DNA of 64,000 nt from contig NZ_JABEPQ010000001.1 in the NCBI RefSeq assembly GCF_013041615.1, positions 124,001 to 188,000 of the forward strand. The letters are read 5' to 3'. This DNA comes from Knoellia koreensis. GTDB lineage: Bacteria; Actinomycetota; Actinomycetes; Actinomycetales; Dermatophilaceae. The notes beneath the pieces were generated by a model that had not been told where the DNA came from, searched no databases, and saw only the letters and a program-made list of their open reading frames with translations. This document shows positions 15,497 through 24,600 of this stretch, piece after piece (the first letter of the stretch is position 1; the number at the start of each line of letters is the position of its first letter). The position numbers and the translations under genes were made by a program.

Positions 15497-15502
15497 GGGA
15501 CG
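15497..15502. other. Element junction core (att site, right)
   Basis: GGGACG, as at 4937-4942. To its right alkB codons continue into the N-terminal part; to its left is element sequence. Confidence 0.7.
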
Positions 15503-15720
15503 TCGACGACGCGTTCGTACATCTCGCGGCGCTCGGCCTTCCACGGCACGTCGCGGTGGAGCACGTCGAAGAGCCCGTCCGCGCCGCCGAGCCAGCCCGG
15601 TCGGTAGTCGACCCACGCGCCGCGGGTGAGCGTTGTGCGGGTCAGACCCGAGCCCAGGTCGTGCAGGACGATGTCGTCACCGGTGTCGAGGAGCGAGGCC
15701 TGCCATGCCGTTGCCGTCAT
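15497..15720 (-). pseudogene. alkB: alkB homologue, 5' part (separated by the mobile element)
   Basis: Codes for the first 75 residues of the AlkB protein (MTATAWQASLLDTGDDIVLH through RREMYERVVDVP), then reads RLS and a stop in element sequence. The pattern WVDYRPGWL...LFDVLHRDVPW is the usual N-terminal lid of actinobacterial AlkB. The metal and 2-oxoglutarate residues lie on the other fragment (4528-4942). The reading frame is the same on both sides of the core, so excision would restore the gene; while integrated, the repair enzyme is presumably inactive. Confidence 0.85.
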
Positions 15721-15753
15721 GGTGACAGCGTACGCCTTGTTCGAACGAATGTG

Positions 15754-16254
15754 CTAGTGCGTGGCGGAGGCTTCGGTGAGGCGGTCGAGCTCGGCGGTCA
15801 GCTCGCGACGCAGGTCGTCGTGCTGCGGGCCGAGCACCGTCTCCGGCGCTGGGTCGCTCCAGCGCTCGCCGGGGTGCATCCACACCGGTTTCGGCGCGAC
15901 GTCGCCCTCCCAGTCGTAGCGCGGCCACACGTGCGCATGCAGGAACGCGTCAGTGTTGCCGAGGATCTCGTAGTTGACGCGCCGGAACGCCGAGTCGCGG
16001 CGCGAGCAGACGACATGGACCGCCTCGCCGAGTCGGTCCATGTCGTCGAGGAACGCCAGCCGTCGCTCCCGCGGCAGGTCGGTGAGCCGGTCGATGCCGG
16101 GGGTGTCCGAGATGAGCACGCTGTAGCCCGGGATGAACTGCACGTCGCCGATGCACGCGAACCCGGCGGACAGGCGGCGTAGCACCGACGGGTTCTCGCC
16201 GCGCAGTGCGGCGCCGACGCGGTCACGGGTCCAGTCGAGCGGCTCGGCGGTCAT
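15754..16254 (-). CDS. HIT-family protein (diadenosine-tetraphosphate-hydrolase-like)
   Basis: 166 residues. HIT-type nucleotide hydrolases use an H-x-H-x motif; here FLHAHVWPRYDWEGD near residue 115 supplies two His, the third position being Trp-Pro, a variant seen in actinobacterial proteins annotated as Ap4A hydrolase-like. The upstream FIPGYSVLISDTPGIDRLTD corresponds to the family's substrate strand. It probably hydrolyses or transfers nucleotides; the substrate is unproven. It is divergent from the small membrane-protein gene at 16279. Confidence 0.75.
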   Translation of the reverse strand: MTAEPLDWTRDRVGAALRGENPSVLRRLSAGFACIGDVQFIPGYSVLISDTPGIDRLTDLPRERRLAFLDDMDRLGEAVHVVCSRRDSAFRRVNYEILGNTDAFLHAHVWPRYDWEGDVAPKPVWMHPGERWSDPAPETVLGPQHDDLRRELTAELDRLTEASATH

Positions 16255-16278
16255 GGGCCGTGACGATAACGTCGTTGC

Positions 16279-16407
16279 ATGACAAGAGGCGGGAGGCCGG
16301 CTCGCGACGACCGGCAGGAACGCAACTTCGCACGCGGCATACTCGCCGGCGCCCTTGCCATCGCCATCGTCGTCGCCATCGTGGTGGTCGCGGCCCAGCT
16401 GGGCTGA
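16279..16407 (+). CDS. 42-residue single-pass membrane protein
   Basis: Reads MTRGGRPARDDRQERNFARG followed by a 22-residue hydrophobic helix made of Ile, Val and Ala, ending AAQLG and TGA. A basic N-terminus ahead of one helix predicts an N-in membrane protein. It lies in the gap between the HIT gene (divergent) and tenA (convergent). Too short to classify; frame, start spacing and a clean membrane segment support it. It contains one GGCATAC motif copy. Confidence 0.5.
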   Translation: MTRGGRPARDDRQERNFARGILAGALAIAIVVAIVVVAAQLG

Positions 16408-16420
16408 CCGCCGGACGAGC

Positions 16421-17068
16421 TCAGACCGGCCACGCCTCCAGGCGCATCGGCGCGTCCCAGAACATCCACTCGTAGCGCGCGGCCGTCGTGAACGCCTCGT
16501 GCATCCGCGCCACCACGGCGGGCGAGGACTCGGCCGCGACCCGGTCGACGATCTCCCGAGCCCGCGCGGTCGAAGCGGCGAATTCCGGGTCGCCGTAGGT
16601 GGCGATCCAGTCGCCGAACGCGTGCCCGCCCGGGTCGCCGACCCGCTCGCGCATCCGACGACCCACGTCGTCGTAGATCCAGAAGCACGGCAGGATCCCC
16701 GCGACGAGAGCCGGATAGCAGCCGCCGCCGGCAAGAGACCAGAGGTATGCCGTGTAGGCCCGACAGGTGGGCGAGGGCGTCGCCCCGGCGAGGTCGGCGA
16801 CGTGGGCGGCGTGCAGCTCACGCTCGACAACGACGGTCGTGCGCGCCGACTGGGCCCAGAAGATGAGGTCGTCGGGGTCGGTCGACTGGCTCGCCGCGGC
16901 GGCCAGGACCCGGCCGTAGTCGGCGAGGTAGAGCGCGTCCTGGGCGAGGTAGTGGCGGAACACCCCTTGGTCGAGCGACCCATCCGCGAGGCTGGTGAGG
17001 AACGGTAGCTCGTCGATGGCCACGCGGATGTCGGCGATGGCCGACCAGGCATCCGTCGAGAACGTCAT
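16421..17068 (-). CDS. tenA: TenA family aminopyrimidine aminohydrolase (thiaminase II-like)
   Basis: 215 residues, the usual TenA length. TenA hydrolyses 4-amino-5-aminomethyl-2-methylpyrimidine to HMP for thiamine salvage. The helical bundle shows FLTSLADGSLDQGVFRHYLA (entry helix), the substrate pocket region FWAQSARTTVVVERELHAAH, and LPCFWIYDDVGRRM containing the catalytic Cys of the TenA_C type, then GDWIATYGDPEFA and a late MFWDAPM segment. It is the last gene of the thiM-thiE-thiD-tenA operon, its start overlapping the thiD stop by 4 nt. Confidence 0.88.
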   Translation of the reverse strand: MTFSTDAWSAIADIRVAIDELPFLTSLADGSLDQGVFRHYLAQDALYLADYGRVLAAAASQSTDPDDLIFWAQSARTTVVVERELHAAHVADLAGATPSPTCRAYTAYLWSLAGGGCYPALVAGILPCFWIYDDVGRRMRERVGDPGGHAFGDWIATYGDPEFAASTARAREIVDRVAAESSPAVVARMHEAFTTAARYEWMFWDAPMRLEAWPV

Positions 17069-17877
17069 CGGCTGCTCCAGAGCTGGTGGAAGTGGTGGAC
17101 GGGGCCGGGCCCGTGGCCGATCTCGAGGTCGCGGGCGGCCTCGAGTGCGCCGGTGAGCCAGTGCTTGGCGTCGCGCACCGCGGGCAGCCAGCCGTCGCGC
17201 TGGGGGAGCAGGGCGGCGATGGCGGACGACAGGGAGCAGCCGGTGCCGTGGGTGTTGTGGGTGTCGATGCGCGGCTCGGTCAGCTCGACCGCGTCCCTCG
17301 GGCCGTCGGCCCACACGTCGACCGCCTGGGCGCCGGTTGCATGACCGCCCTTGAGGAGTACGCGCTTTGCGCCGAGGTCGATCAACTGCCTTGCCTGCCA
17401 ACGCATTTCGTCCACTGAGCTGGCTGGCTCGGCATCGAGCAGGACGGCCGCCTCGTGGAGGTTTGGCGTGACCGCACCGGCGAGGGGAACGAGTCGCCGC
17501 ATGGCCGCGACCGCGTCGTCGTCGAGCAGCCGCGAGCCACTCGTCGACACCATCACGGGATCGAGCACGACTGGGCAGTCGAGCACATCGTCGACGAGCC
17601 GCGCCACCTCCTCGACGATCTCGGCCGTGGCCAGCATGCCGATCTTCACGGCGTCGACGCGCACGTCGTCGACCAGGGTCGTGACCTGCTCGCGCACGAA
17701 CTCCGGGGGCACGACGTGGACCCCGGTCACGCCGCGGGTGCTCTGGGCAGTGAGGGCCGTCATCGCCGCGCAGCCGTAGGCGCCGAGCGCACTGAAGGTC
17801 TTGAGGTCGGCCTGGATTCCCGCCCCACCGGACGGGTCGCTGCCCGCAATCGACAGGGCGACCGGTGGGCGGGTCAT
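17065..17877 (-). CDS. thiD: Hydroxymethylpyrimidine/phosphomethylpyrimidine kinase
   Basis: 270 residues. ThiD phosphorylates HMP and HMP-P with ATP. Diagnostic segments are ALSIAGSDPSGGAGIQADLK at the N-terminus, PVVLDPVMVSTSGSRLL in the middle, the nucleotide motif VLLKGGHATG and THNTHGTGCSLSSAIAALLP with the catalytic Cys/Gly anion hole near residue 215. The start ATG overlaps the thiE stop (ATGA). An upstream in-frame GTG/ATG inside thiE is less likely. Works with ThiM and ThiE to rebuild thiamine phosphate from salvaged moieties. Confidence 0.95.
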   Translation of the reverse strand: MTRPPVALSIAGSDPSGGAGIQADLKTFSALGAYGCAAMTALTAQSTRGVTGVHVVPPEFVREQVTTLVDDVRVDAVKIGMLATAEIVEEVARLVDDVLDCPVVLDPVMVSTSGSRLLDDDAVAAMRRLVPLAGAVTPNLHEAAVLLDAEPASSVDEMRWQARQLIDLGAKRVLLKGGHATGAQAVDVWADGPRDAVELTEPRIDTHNTHGTGCSLSSAIAALLPQRDGWLPAVRDAKHWLTGALEAARDLEIGHGPGPVHHFHQLWSSR

Positions 17878-18530
17878 ACCGGCGCCTCCCACTCGGCACG
17901 CAGCTCCCGGGCGGCGGTCTCCGGGTCAGGCGTCCCGCAGATGGCGCTGATCACGGCGATGCCCTGTGCGCCGGTGCCGACGAGCCGCCGCACGCGGGGT
18001 GGGTGGATGCCCCCGATGAGGACGCACGGCCAGGGGCTCACCGAGGCGACCTCGAACGCCGTGCGCACGCCGCCGGCCGGCGCGTGGTTGGGCTTGCTCG
18101 GGGTCGGCCACACCGGCCCGACTCCCAGGTAGTCGACCGCGTCGCCCAGTGGGCGGGCCGCCTCGACCATCTCGGATGTCTGCACCGACAGGCCGAGCAG
18201 GGCGTTGGGCCCGATCGCCTCGCGGGCGGCAACCACGTCACCGTCGCCCTGGCCGAGGTGCACGCCCTGGGCGCCGATGGGTGCGACGAGGTGCGGCCGG
18301 TCGTTGACGATGAGCGGTATGCCGTGTGGCGCAACGGATCTCACGAGTCGCCGACCGAGGTCGACGAGCTCGTCGTCGGATGCCGCCGGGTCGCGCAGCT
18401 GCACGCAGGTGACCCCGCCACGGGCGGCCGCTTCGACAGTCCTGACCACGCCGTCCGGGCCGCCACACAGGGCAGTGTCGGTGACGAGGTAGAGGGTGAG
18501 GTCCAGAGGCGGTCGCACGGAGGACCTCAC
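17874..18530 (-). CDS. thiE: Thiamine-phosphate synthase
   Basis: 218 residues, a TIM barrel that couples HMP-PP with thiazole phosphate. Seen: [85 protein letters not shown] and the phosphate loop [11 protein letters not shown] near the end. The start is a GTG sharing bases with the thiM TGA. It fits tightly between thiM and thiD, so the pathway enzymes are translated as one unit. Confidence 0.94.
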   Translation of the reverse strand: MRSSVRPPLDLTLYLVTDTALCGGPDGVVRTVEAAARGGVTCVQLRDPAASDDELVDLGRRLVRSVAPHGIPLIVNDRPHLVAPIGAQGVHLGQGDGDVVAAREAIGPNALLGLSVQTSEMVEAARPLGDAVDYLGVGPVWPTPSKPNHAPAGGVRTAFEVASVSPWPCVLIGGIHPPRVRRLVGTGAQGIAVISAICGTPDPETAARELRAEWEAPV

Positions 18531-19351
18531 GAGACGCGCACGCGGGAGGCGAGCTGGTCAGGAGTCAGGAGCTCGAGAGCATCGAGCAGATGCACGGCGA
18601 AGCTGCCCGGCCCCTGGGCCTGGGCAGCGGCCTCGTCGGCGGCCACCGTGAGGTGAGCCGTCGCGGCACTCGCGGCGAGCAGCGGGTCGTCCGTGCATGC
18701 GGCATACGCAGCCATGAGGGCGCCGAGCGCGCACCCCACGCCGGTCACCTTGGTCAGCCACGGGTGGCCGTTGGACAGGCGCACGAGGCGGGTGGCGTTG
18801 AGGACGTGGTCGACCTCGCCGCTGACGGCGACGACCCGGACGCGGTCGGTGAGGCCGCGGGCCGCGTCCACCGCGGCCTCGGGTGCGTCGGTGCTGTCCA
18901 CCCCGCGCCCACCCGTGCCACCGGCGAGGGCCAGCACCTCGCTCGGGTTGCCGCGCACCACCGTCGGGCCAAGCGCCACCAGCTCGTGGGCGAGGTCGGT
19001 GCGCCAGGCGAGTCCGCCGGCGGCGACCGGGTCGAGGACCCACGGTGTGCCGGCCGCGCCCGCCGCCGCGACGGCTGCCCGCATGGCGGCGACCGTGTCG
19101 TCCTGCGGCGTGCCCAGGTTGACCAGCAGGCCGCTCGCGACCCGGGCGAAGCCGCCCGCCTCGTGCGGGTTGTCGACCATCGCCGGTGCGGCACCGGCCG
19201 CGAGCAGCACGTTGGCGGTCCAGTTCTGCACGACCGTGTTGGTGATGCACTGCACCAGCGGGGTCGCGCCGCGCAGGGCCTCGAGCGTGGTGGCCAGCTG
19301 GTCGGCGGTGACGGTGGTGTCGGCCGAATTGGGTGGGGTCGATGGCGTCAT
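18527..19351 (-). CDS. thiM: Hydroxyethylthiazole kinase
   Basis: 274 residues from the ATG at 19351. ThiM phosphorylates the thiazole alcohol for salvage. Motifs: [20 protein letters not shown] near the N-terminus, [14 protein letters not shown], the magnesium/ATP region [29 protein letters not shown], and the C-terminal catalytic [20 protein letters not shown]. The frame stays open upstream through the riboswitch to a TTG at 19486, but that extension is RNA aptamer and not protein. First gene of the thiamine salvage operon. Confidence 0.94.
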   Translation of the reverse strand: MTPSTPPNSADTTVTADQLATTLEALRGATPLVQCITNTVVQNWTANVLLAAGAAPAMVDNPHEAGGFARVASGLLVNLGTPQDDTVAAMRAAVAAAGAAGTPWVLDPVAAGGLAWRTDLAHELVALGPTVVRGNPSEVLALAGGTGGRGVDSTDAPEAAVDAARGLTDRVRVVAVSGEVDHVLNATRLVRLSNGHPWLTKVTGVGCALGALMAAYAACTDDPLLAASAATAHLTVAADEAAAQAQGPGSFAVHLLDALELLTPDQLASRVRVS

Positions 19352-19359
19352 CGGTGACG

Positions 19360-19436
19360 TCCCTTCGCTAGTTCTAGCTAGATCAGGTTCGACGGGTGTG
19401 ATCTCAGCCGTGCGCCGCACGGCACCCCGCGTCAGT
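19360..19436 (-). promoter_or_regulatory. TPP riboswitch (THI element)
   Basis: On the minus strand the order is ACGCGGGGTGCCG, a short GC hairpin, GGCTGAGATCACACCC, GAACCTGATCTAG and CTAGCGAAGGGA, 8 nt before the thiM ATG. These are the conserved blocks of the thiamine-pyrophosphate aptamer (P2/P3 and the pyrophosphate-binding P4/P5 half). The short distance to the ATG and the absence of a T-run favour translational control of thiMED-tenA. Confidence 0.95.
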
Positions 19437-19493
19437 TCCGACCCTACGGCACGGCATACGAGCAAACGAGTCCGGTCTTGCGACAATGGGTGG

Positions 19494-20225
19494 GTGCCCC
19501 TCTACCGCGACGAAGGCATCGTCCTGCGCACCCAGAAGCTGGGTGAGGCGGACCGCATCGTCACGCTCCTGACCAGGGGGCTCGGCAAGGTGCGCGTCGT
19601 CGGCAAGGGCGTGCGGCGCACCAAGAGTCGTTTCGGGGCCCGGCTCGAACCCGGCATGCACGTGGATGTCCAGTGCTACGAAGGGCGTTCGCTCGACACG
19701 GTGACCCAGGCCGAGTGCCTCGACGCGTGGGGCCACATCCTGGCTCGCGACTACACGACGTGGACCGCTGCCACCGCGATGCTCGAGATCGCCGACCGCC
19801 TCACCGAGGAGCGCGAGGTGACCGTGCAGCAGTACCTCCTGCTCGCCGGCGCCCTGCGCTCGATGTCGGACGGGGTGCACGACGCGGGGCTCGTCCTCGA
19901 TGCCTACCTGCTGCGCGCGCTCGCCATCGCCGGGTGGGCGCCCAGCTTCCACGACTGTGCCCGGTGTGGCGCGCCGGGTCCGCACCGGGCGTTCAACCTC
20001 GCCTCGGGCGGCACGGTCTGCCCGGTATGCCGTCCGCCCGGCTCGGCCGCGCCGGCGCCGGAGACGCTGGGCCTCCTGGCGGCGTTGCTCGCCGGCGACT
20101 GGGTCATCGCCGACGCCTCCGACCCGCGCCACCGCCGCGAGGCGAGCGGCCTCGCGACGGCGTTCCTCCAGTGGCACCTCGAGCGCGGCATCCGCTCGCT
20201 GCGGCTCGTCGACCGCACCGGCTGA
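19494..20225 (+). CDS. recO: DNA repair protein RecO
   Basis: 243 residues from GTG 19494. RecO anneals single strands and loads RecA with RecR. The N-terminal OB fold reads [20 protein letters not shown], then [20 protein letters not shown] and [15 protein letters not shown]. The C-terminal helical part has a zinc finger [19 protein letters not shown] then CPVC near residues 162-183. Length and order match actinobacterial RecO. It is divergent from thiM; recO and uppS near each other is conserved in mycobacteria. Confidence 0.94.
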   Translation: MPLYRDEGIVLRTQKLGEADRIVTLLTRGLGKVRVVGKGVRRTKSRFGARLEPGMHVDVQCYEGRSLDTVTQAECLDAWGHILARDYTTWTAATAMLEIADRLTEEREVTVQQYLLLAGALRSMSDGVHDAGLVLDAYLLRALAIAGWAPSFHDCARCGAPGPHRAFNLASGGTVCPVCRPPGSAAPAPETLGLLAALLAGDWVIADASDPRHRREASGLATAFLQWHLERGIRSLRLVDRTG

Positions 20226-20232
20226 GCGGCGC

Positions 20233-20721
20233 TCAGCCCGGACTACCCACCGCGGCCAGCACGTCGTCCCGTTCGCAGGCCTGGGCGAAGGCGGCGATCC
20301 GGCGCCGGATCTCCCGGCCCAGCAGCCACGAGCCCACCGGGTGACCGACAAACCGCAACCAGCGCGGCCGCACCGAGAACGTGTACTTCCACGTGGCCAG
20401 TGTGCCCTCGATGCCGTCGCGCCCCTCCGCGCGGAACCGCCACCCACCGCCGAACTGGTCGAAGAACCACGGACCCTCGACCATCGTCATCCCGACGTTG
20501 GTGGGTGGGTGGTACGACACGTACTCGCTCGTCATGGCCGGCCCGAGCCGCGCGAAGGTGCGGGTCTGCACGCCCTTGCCCGGCGCCGTGGCGCCGCCGA
20601 GGAAGAACTGCCTGCGGATGAACGGGTCCCAGCTCAGCCGCAGCTCGCCCGTCGTCTGGGAGACGGCGAAGGCCGTGGCGGGCGGCACGGGCACCCACAC
20701 CTGCTCGCTCACCTGTGGCAT
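20233..20721 (-). CDS. SRPBCC-family protein
   Basis: 162 residues with a polyketide-cyclase/START-like fold: MPQVSEQVWVPVPPATAFAV (first strand and helix), then ELRLSWDPFIRRQFFLGGAT and EYVSYHPPTNVGMTMVEGPW and WRFRAEGRDGIEGTLATWKY as the paired strands, closing with the long helix GREIRRRIAAFAQACE. Such proteins bind lipid-like ligands; none can be named. It is convergent with recO (7 bp apart) and divergent from uppS. Confidence 0.75.
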   Translation of the reverse strand: MPQVSEQVWVPVPPATAFAVSQTTGELRLSWDPFIRRQFFLGGATAPGKGVQTRTFARLGPAMTSEYVSYHPPTNVGMTMVEGPWFFDQFGGGWRFRAEGRDGIEGTLATWKYTFSVRPRWLRFVGHPVGSWLLGREIRRRIAAFAQACERDDVLAAVGSPG

Positions 20722-20774
20722 CCCGGCACCCTAGCCGGGTGGCCCTGCACCGGCGGTGACCGCGACGCGACACA

Positions 20775-21572
20775 ATGGCGCGCGTGAGAGGTGACCACGC
20801 GGCATACGCCAAGCCCTTTGCGCACCCCAGCGGGGCGCAGCCCCCGGCGATCCCGCGCGAGCTGGTGCCGAACCACGTTGCCGTGGTGATGGACGGCAAC
20901 GGGCGTTGGGCCAACCAGCGAGGTCTCGCGCGCACCAAGGGACACGAGGCGGGGGAGGCCGCACTGCTCGACGTGGTGGCCGGGGCGATCGAGATGGGCG
21001 TGGGTCACCTGTCTGCCTACGCCTTCTCGACCGAAAACTGGAAGCGGTCGCCGGAGGAGGTGCGCTTCCTCATGGGGTTCAACCGCGACGTGATCCGGCG
21101 GCGGCGCGACCAGCTGCACGAGTGGGGCGTGCGGATGCGCTGGGTCGGCCGCCGGCCACGCCTCTGGGGCTCGGTCATCAAGGAGCTCGAGGTCGCCCAG
21201 GAGCTCACGAAGGACAACACCGGGCTGACGCTGTACTTCTGTGTCAACTACGGCGGGCGGGCCGAGCTCGGTGACGCCGTGCAGCGGATCGCCGAACAGG
21301 TGCAGCGCGGCAAGCTCAAGCCGGGCTCGATCGACGAGCGCACCATCGCGCGGTACCTGCCCGAGCCGGACATGCCCGACGTCGACCTGTTCGTGCGGTC
21401 GTCGGGGGAGCAGCGGACGAGCAACTTCCTGCTGTGGCAGAGCGCCTACGCCGAGATGGTCTTCCAGGACACGTTGTGGCCGGACTACTCGCGCCTCGAC
21501 CTGTGGCGCGCGATCGAGACGTATGCCGCGCGCGACCGTCGCTACGGCGGCGCGGTCGACACTTCGGGGTAG
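20775..21572 (+). CDS. uppS: Isoprenyl diphosphate synthase (cis-prenyltransferase)
   Basis: 265 residues. Makes the polyprenyl diphosphate carrier for cell-wall lipid intermediates. [20 protein letters not shown] contains the catalytic Asp at residue 40; [29 protein letters not shown] (SxxNWxR-type), [15 protein letters not shown] and [20 protein letters not shown] then YAEM..F...LWPD are the family signature blocks in order. Length fits the actinobacterial decaprenyl-type enzymes. It stands between recO and the GH101 gene. Confidence 0.95.
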   Translation: MARVRGDHAAYAKPFAHPSGAQPPAIPRELVPNHVAVVMDGNGRWANQRGLARTKGHEAGEAALLDVVAGAIEMGVGHLSAYAFSTENWKRSPEEVRFLMGFNRDVIRRRRDQLHEWGVRMRWVGRRPRLWGSVIKELEVAQELTKDNTGLTLYFCVNYGGRAELGDAVQRIAEQVQRGKLKPGSIDERTIARYLPEPDMPDVDLFVRSSGEQRTSNFLLWQSAYAEMVFQDTLWPDYSRLDLWRAIETYAARDRRYGGAVDTSG

Positions 21573-21680
21573 CCAAAACGCGCAATCCGATTCGTCACTT
21601 TCTCGACCATTTCTCCCACCTGCTCCTACGGTGCCGACAGAGCAACGGTGCTCGCCTCATCCCCCCCTTGGAGGTAGGTC

Positions 21681-24600
21681 GTGGGACGCACGCACACAGG
21701 TGTGCTGGCAGTCGGGCTCTCGGGAGCCCTCCTCATCTCGACGATGGCAACCGGGGCGGCCGCCGCGCCCCTGCCGCGGGCCGTGCCGGGCGGCGGCGCA
21801 CAGGCGGCGGCAAGCGTCGACCCGCTCGCGGTCACCGTGCCGGACGGGGCGCCGACCATCAGTGACGGCACCCTGACGGTTCGCACGCACCCGGACTTCC
21901 CCCAGGTGGTGGACTACCGCCTCGGCGGCAAGCAGCTCGCCGGGCGCTACGGCGGCGCGCTCACCTCGATCACCGTCGACGGGGTCGCCCAGCCCGTCAC
22001 GGTCGGCACGCCGACGACGTCGGCCGACTCGGTGAGCTACCCGGTCACGTTCGACCAGCTTCCGGGCGCCTCACTCACCGCCGTGATCTCGGTCAAGGAC
22101 GGTGCCATGACCTATGCGCTGAGGAAGATCACCGACCCGCAGCGCCGCCTGAACCGCATCGCCATCCCCGACCTCGACCTGGTGTCGGTGAGCGCAACGG
22201 ACCCGAAGTCGCAGATCATGGCGACCACGCTCAGCGTCGACCGGGGCAAGCCGGGCGACAAGCTCATCACCGTGGCCGGTGCCGAGGAACAGGCCGGCAA
22301 GGACTGGATGGTCACGGCCAACGACTCCGGGCTGGCGGCCGGGTTCGAGACCAACGCCATCGGTGACAACACCACGACAAGCGTCGGCGCGAATGCCAAC
22401 CGTTTCGCGCACCGCATCCACACGGTCGACGGAGTGCGCGTCGGCAGCGTCGCCGCCGCCGAGTGGACCTACCGCGCACAGGCCATCTCGACCTATGACG
22501 ACGGCTCGGGCATCGGCGTCGACCCCGACCCGCGCATCACCGTCAAGATCACCGGCGACGCCAACACCGACGGCGTGGTCAGCTGGCAGGACGGCGCCAT
22601 CGCCACCCGTGACATCCTCACGCCCTTCATCGGCCAGGACGACGTCAAGAACTACGTCATCCCACGCATCCCCTTCAACATCGTGTCGCAGGCGACCCAC
22701 CCGTTCCTGCGGACCCTCGACGACACCAAGCGCATCTCCCTGGCCACCGACAACCTCGGCCAGCAGGCGCTGCTCAAGGGGTACCAGGCCGAAGGGCACG
22801 ACTCCGCCCAGGGCGACTACGGCGACAACTACAACCAGCGTGCCGGTGGCCTGAAGGACCTCAAGACCCTCGTCGCCGAGGGCAAGAACTGGAACGCGAC
22901 GTTCGGCGTCCACGTCAACGCGACCGAGTCCTACTCGGAAGCGAACGCGTTCAGCGACGAGCTGCTGTACATGCCGCCGCGCAAGGCCTGGGGCTGGATG
23001 AACCAGGCGTACTACATGAACAACCAGAAGGACCTCGCCACCGGCAACGTCTTCGAGCGCCTCGCCGAGCTGCGCAAGGACTTCCCGGCGGACTCGAACC
23101 TCAACTGGCTCTACTGGGACGTCTACTACCCGCGCGGCTGGGAGGGCAACCGGTTCGCGAACGAGGTGCTGAAGCAGGGCTGGCGGGTCAGCTCGGAGTG
23201 GTCCTACTCCCTGCCGCAGGCCAACACGTGGTCGCACTGGGCCAACGACGAGAACTACGGCGGCAGCACCAACAAGGGCATCAACTCCCAGCTCGCGAGG
23301 TTCGTCCAGAACTCCTACCGCGACACGTGGAACCCCGAGCCCAAGCTCGGCAACCCGAACGCCGTCGAGTTCGAGGGCTGGACCGGCCACAACGACTACA
23401 ACGCCTTCATCAAGAACGTGTGGGAGCGCAACCTGCCCACCAAATTCCTCCAGCGCTCGGACATCATGCGCTGGGAGGACAAGCGGATCGCGTTCGAGAA
23501 CGGCACCGTCGTCACCTCACCGCTGGAGAGCATCGACGGCCGCACCGTGCCCACCAACCGCACCATCACCTACGACGGTGCGACGGTCTACGACCAGGGC
23601 CGCTACCTGCTGCCGTGGAAGGACGGCGGCAAGGACCGCCTCTACTACTGGAACCCCGGCGGCGCCGCTGCCACCTGGCAGCTGACCGACGCCTGGCAGG
23701 GCCAGCAGTCCCTCGCCCTCTACAAGCTCACCGACACCGGCCGCGTCAAGGTCGCCGATGTTTCTGTCAGCGGCGGCCGGGTGAACCTCCCCGCCACGGC
23801 CGAGGGCACGGCATACGTGCTCTATCCGGCGTCCGCCGTCCCGGCGGCCAAGGCCCCGAACTGGGGTCAGGGCAGCGGCATCAAGGACCCCGGCTTCTTC
23901 TCCGAGAGCCTCGACGCCTACAAGACCTCGGGCGCCGTCTCGATCATCAAGAACAGCCGGGGCAACCCGCAGGCGGTCCTCGGCGCCGAGGAGTCGTCCA
24001 TCGGCCAGCAGCTGCGTCTGCCAGCCGGCACGTACAGCCTCTGGGCGTGGGTGGAGGTCGAGCCGGGCAAGACCCGCAAGGTCACCGTCCAGGCCACGGG
24101 TGACGCCAATGCGGTCGGCTACCAACAGGGCACCACCGGCCGAGTGGCCACCACGATCACCTCGTCGTCGGCTCGCAACTCCACCGCCTCCGACGAGCTC
24201 CTCGGCACCTACTTCCAGCGCGTGCCGGTGAAGTTCAGCACCCAGGGCGGCCCGGTCAACCTGTCCATCCGCGCCGAAGCCGGTGCCGCGAGGGTGCGGG
24301 TCGACGACCTGCGGGTCGTGCCGTGGCAGGTGCCGGCCAAGACCGGGGCGGTCGCCGACACGGTGATGTTCGAGGACTTCGAGGACGTCGACACCGGCTA
24401 CTGGCCGTTCGTCACCGGCACGGCCAACGCGGGCGGCGACGCGCGCACCCAGCTGGCCAAGCGGCACGCGCCCTACTCGCAGTCGGGTTGGTACGGCCTC
24501 ACGTCCAACGGCGCCAGCACCGCGACGGAGGGCCAGAAGTACCTCGACAACGCGCTCGACGGCGACTGGTCGCTCATGGCCAACCAGGAGAACGGCGGCC

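Larger units (their letters stand above)
4937..15502 (-). mobile_element. Serine-recombinase mobile element of about 10.56 kb inserted in alkB
   Basis: A block bounded by a shared 6-bp core (GGGACG at 4937-4942 and 15497-15502) splits alkB. Removing it rejoins the codons GTC CCC CGG and gives continuous protein VVDVPRLLKFYEEG. Inside are a large serine recombinase at one end, an XRE repressor-like gene, a predicted membrane-anchored secreted protein and about fourteen small genes, several with zinc-ribbon motifs common in actinophage accessory proteins. I see no capsid, terminase, relaxase, FtsK/TraB-type ATPase or Rep protein. It could be a phage satellite, an integrative plasmid or a decayed prophage; the class is open. 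Confidence 0.88.

Noticed and set aside
4937-15502. CRISPR array or known restriction system in the element
   Set aside because: No regularly spaced repeats with unique spacers, no cas, methyltransferase or restriction-enzyme motifs were seen.
19484-19486. TTG at 19484-19486 as an upstream start for thiM
   Set aside because: It would translate the TPP aptamer; the ATG at 19351 follows the aptamer and fits the family length.
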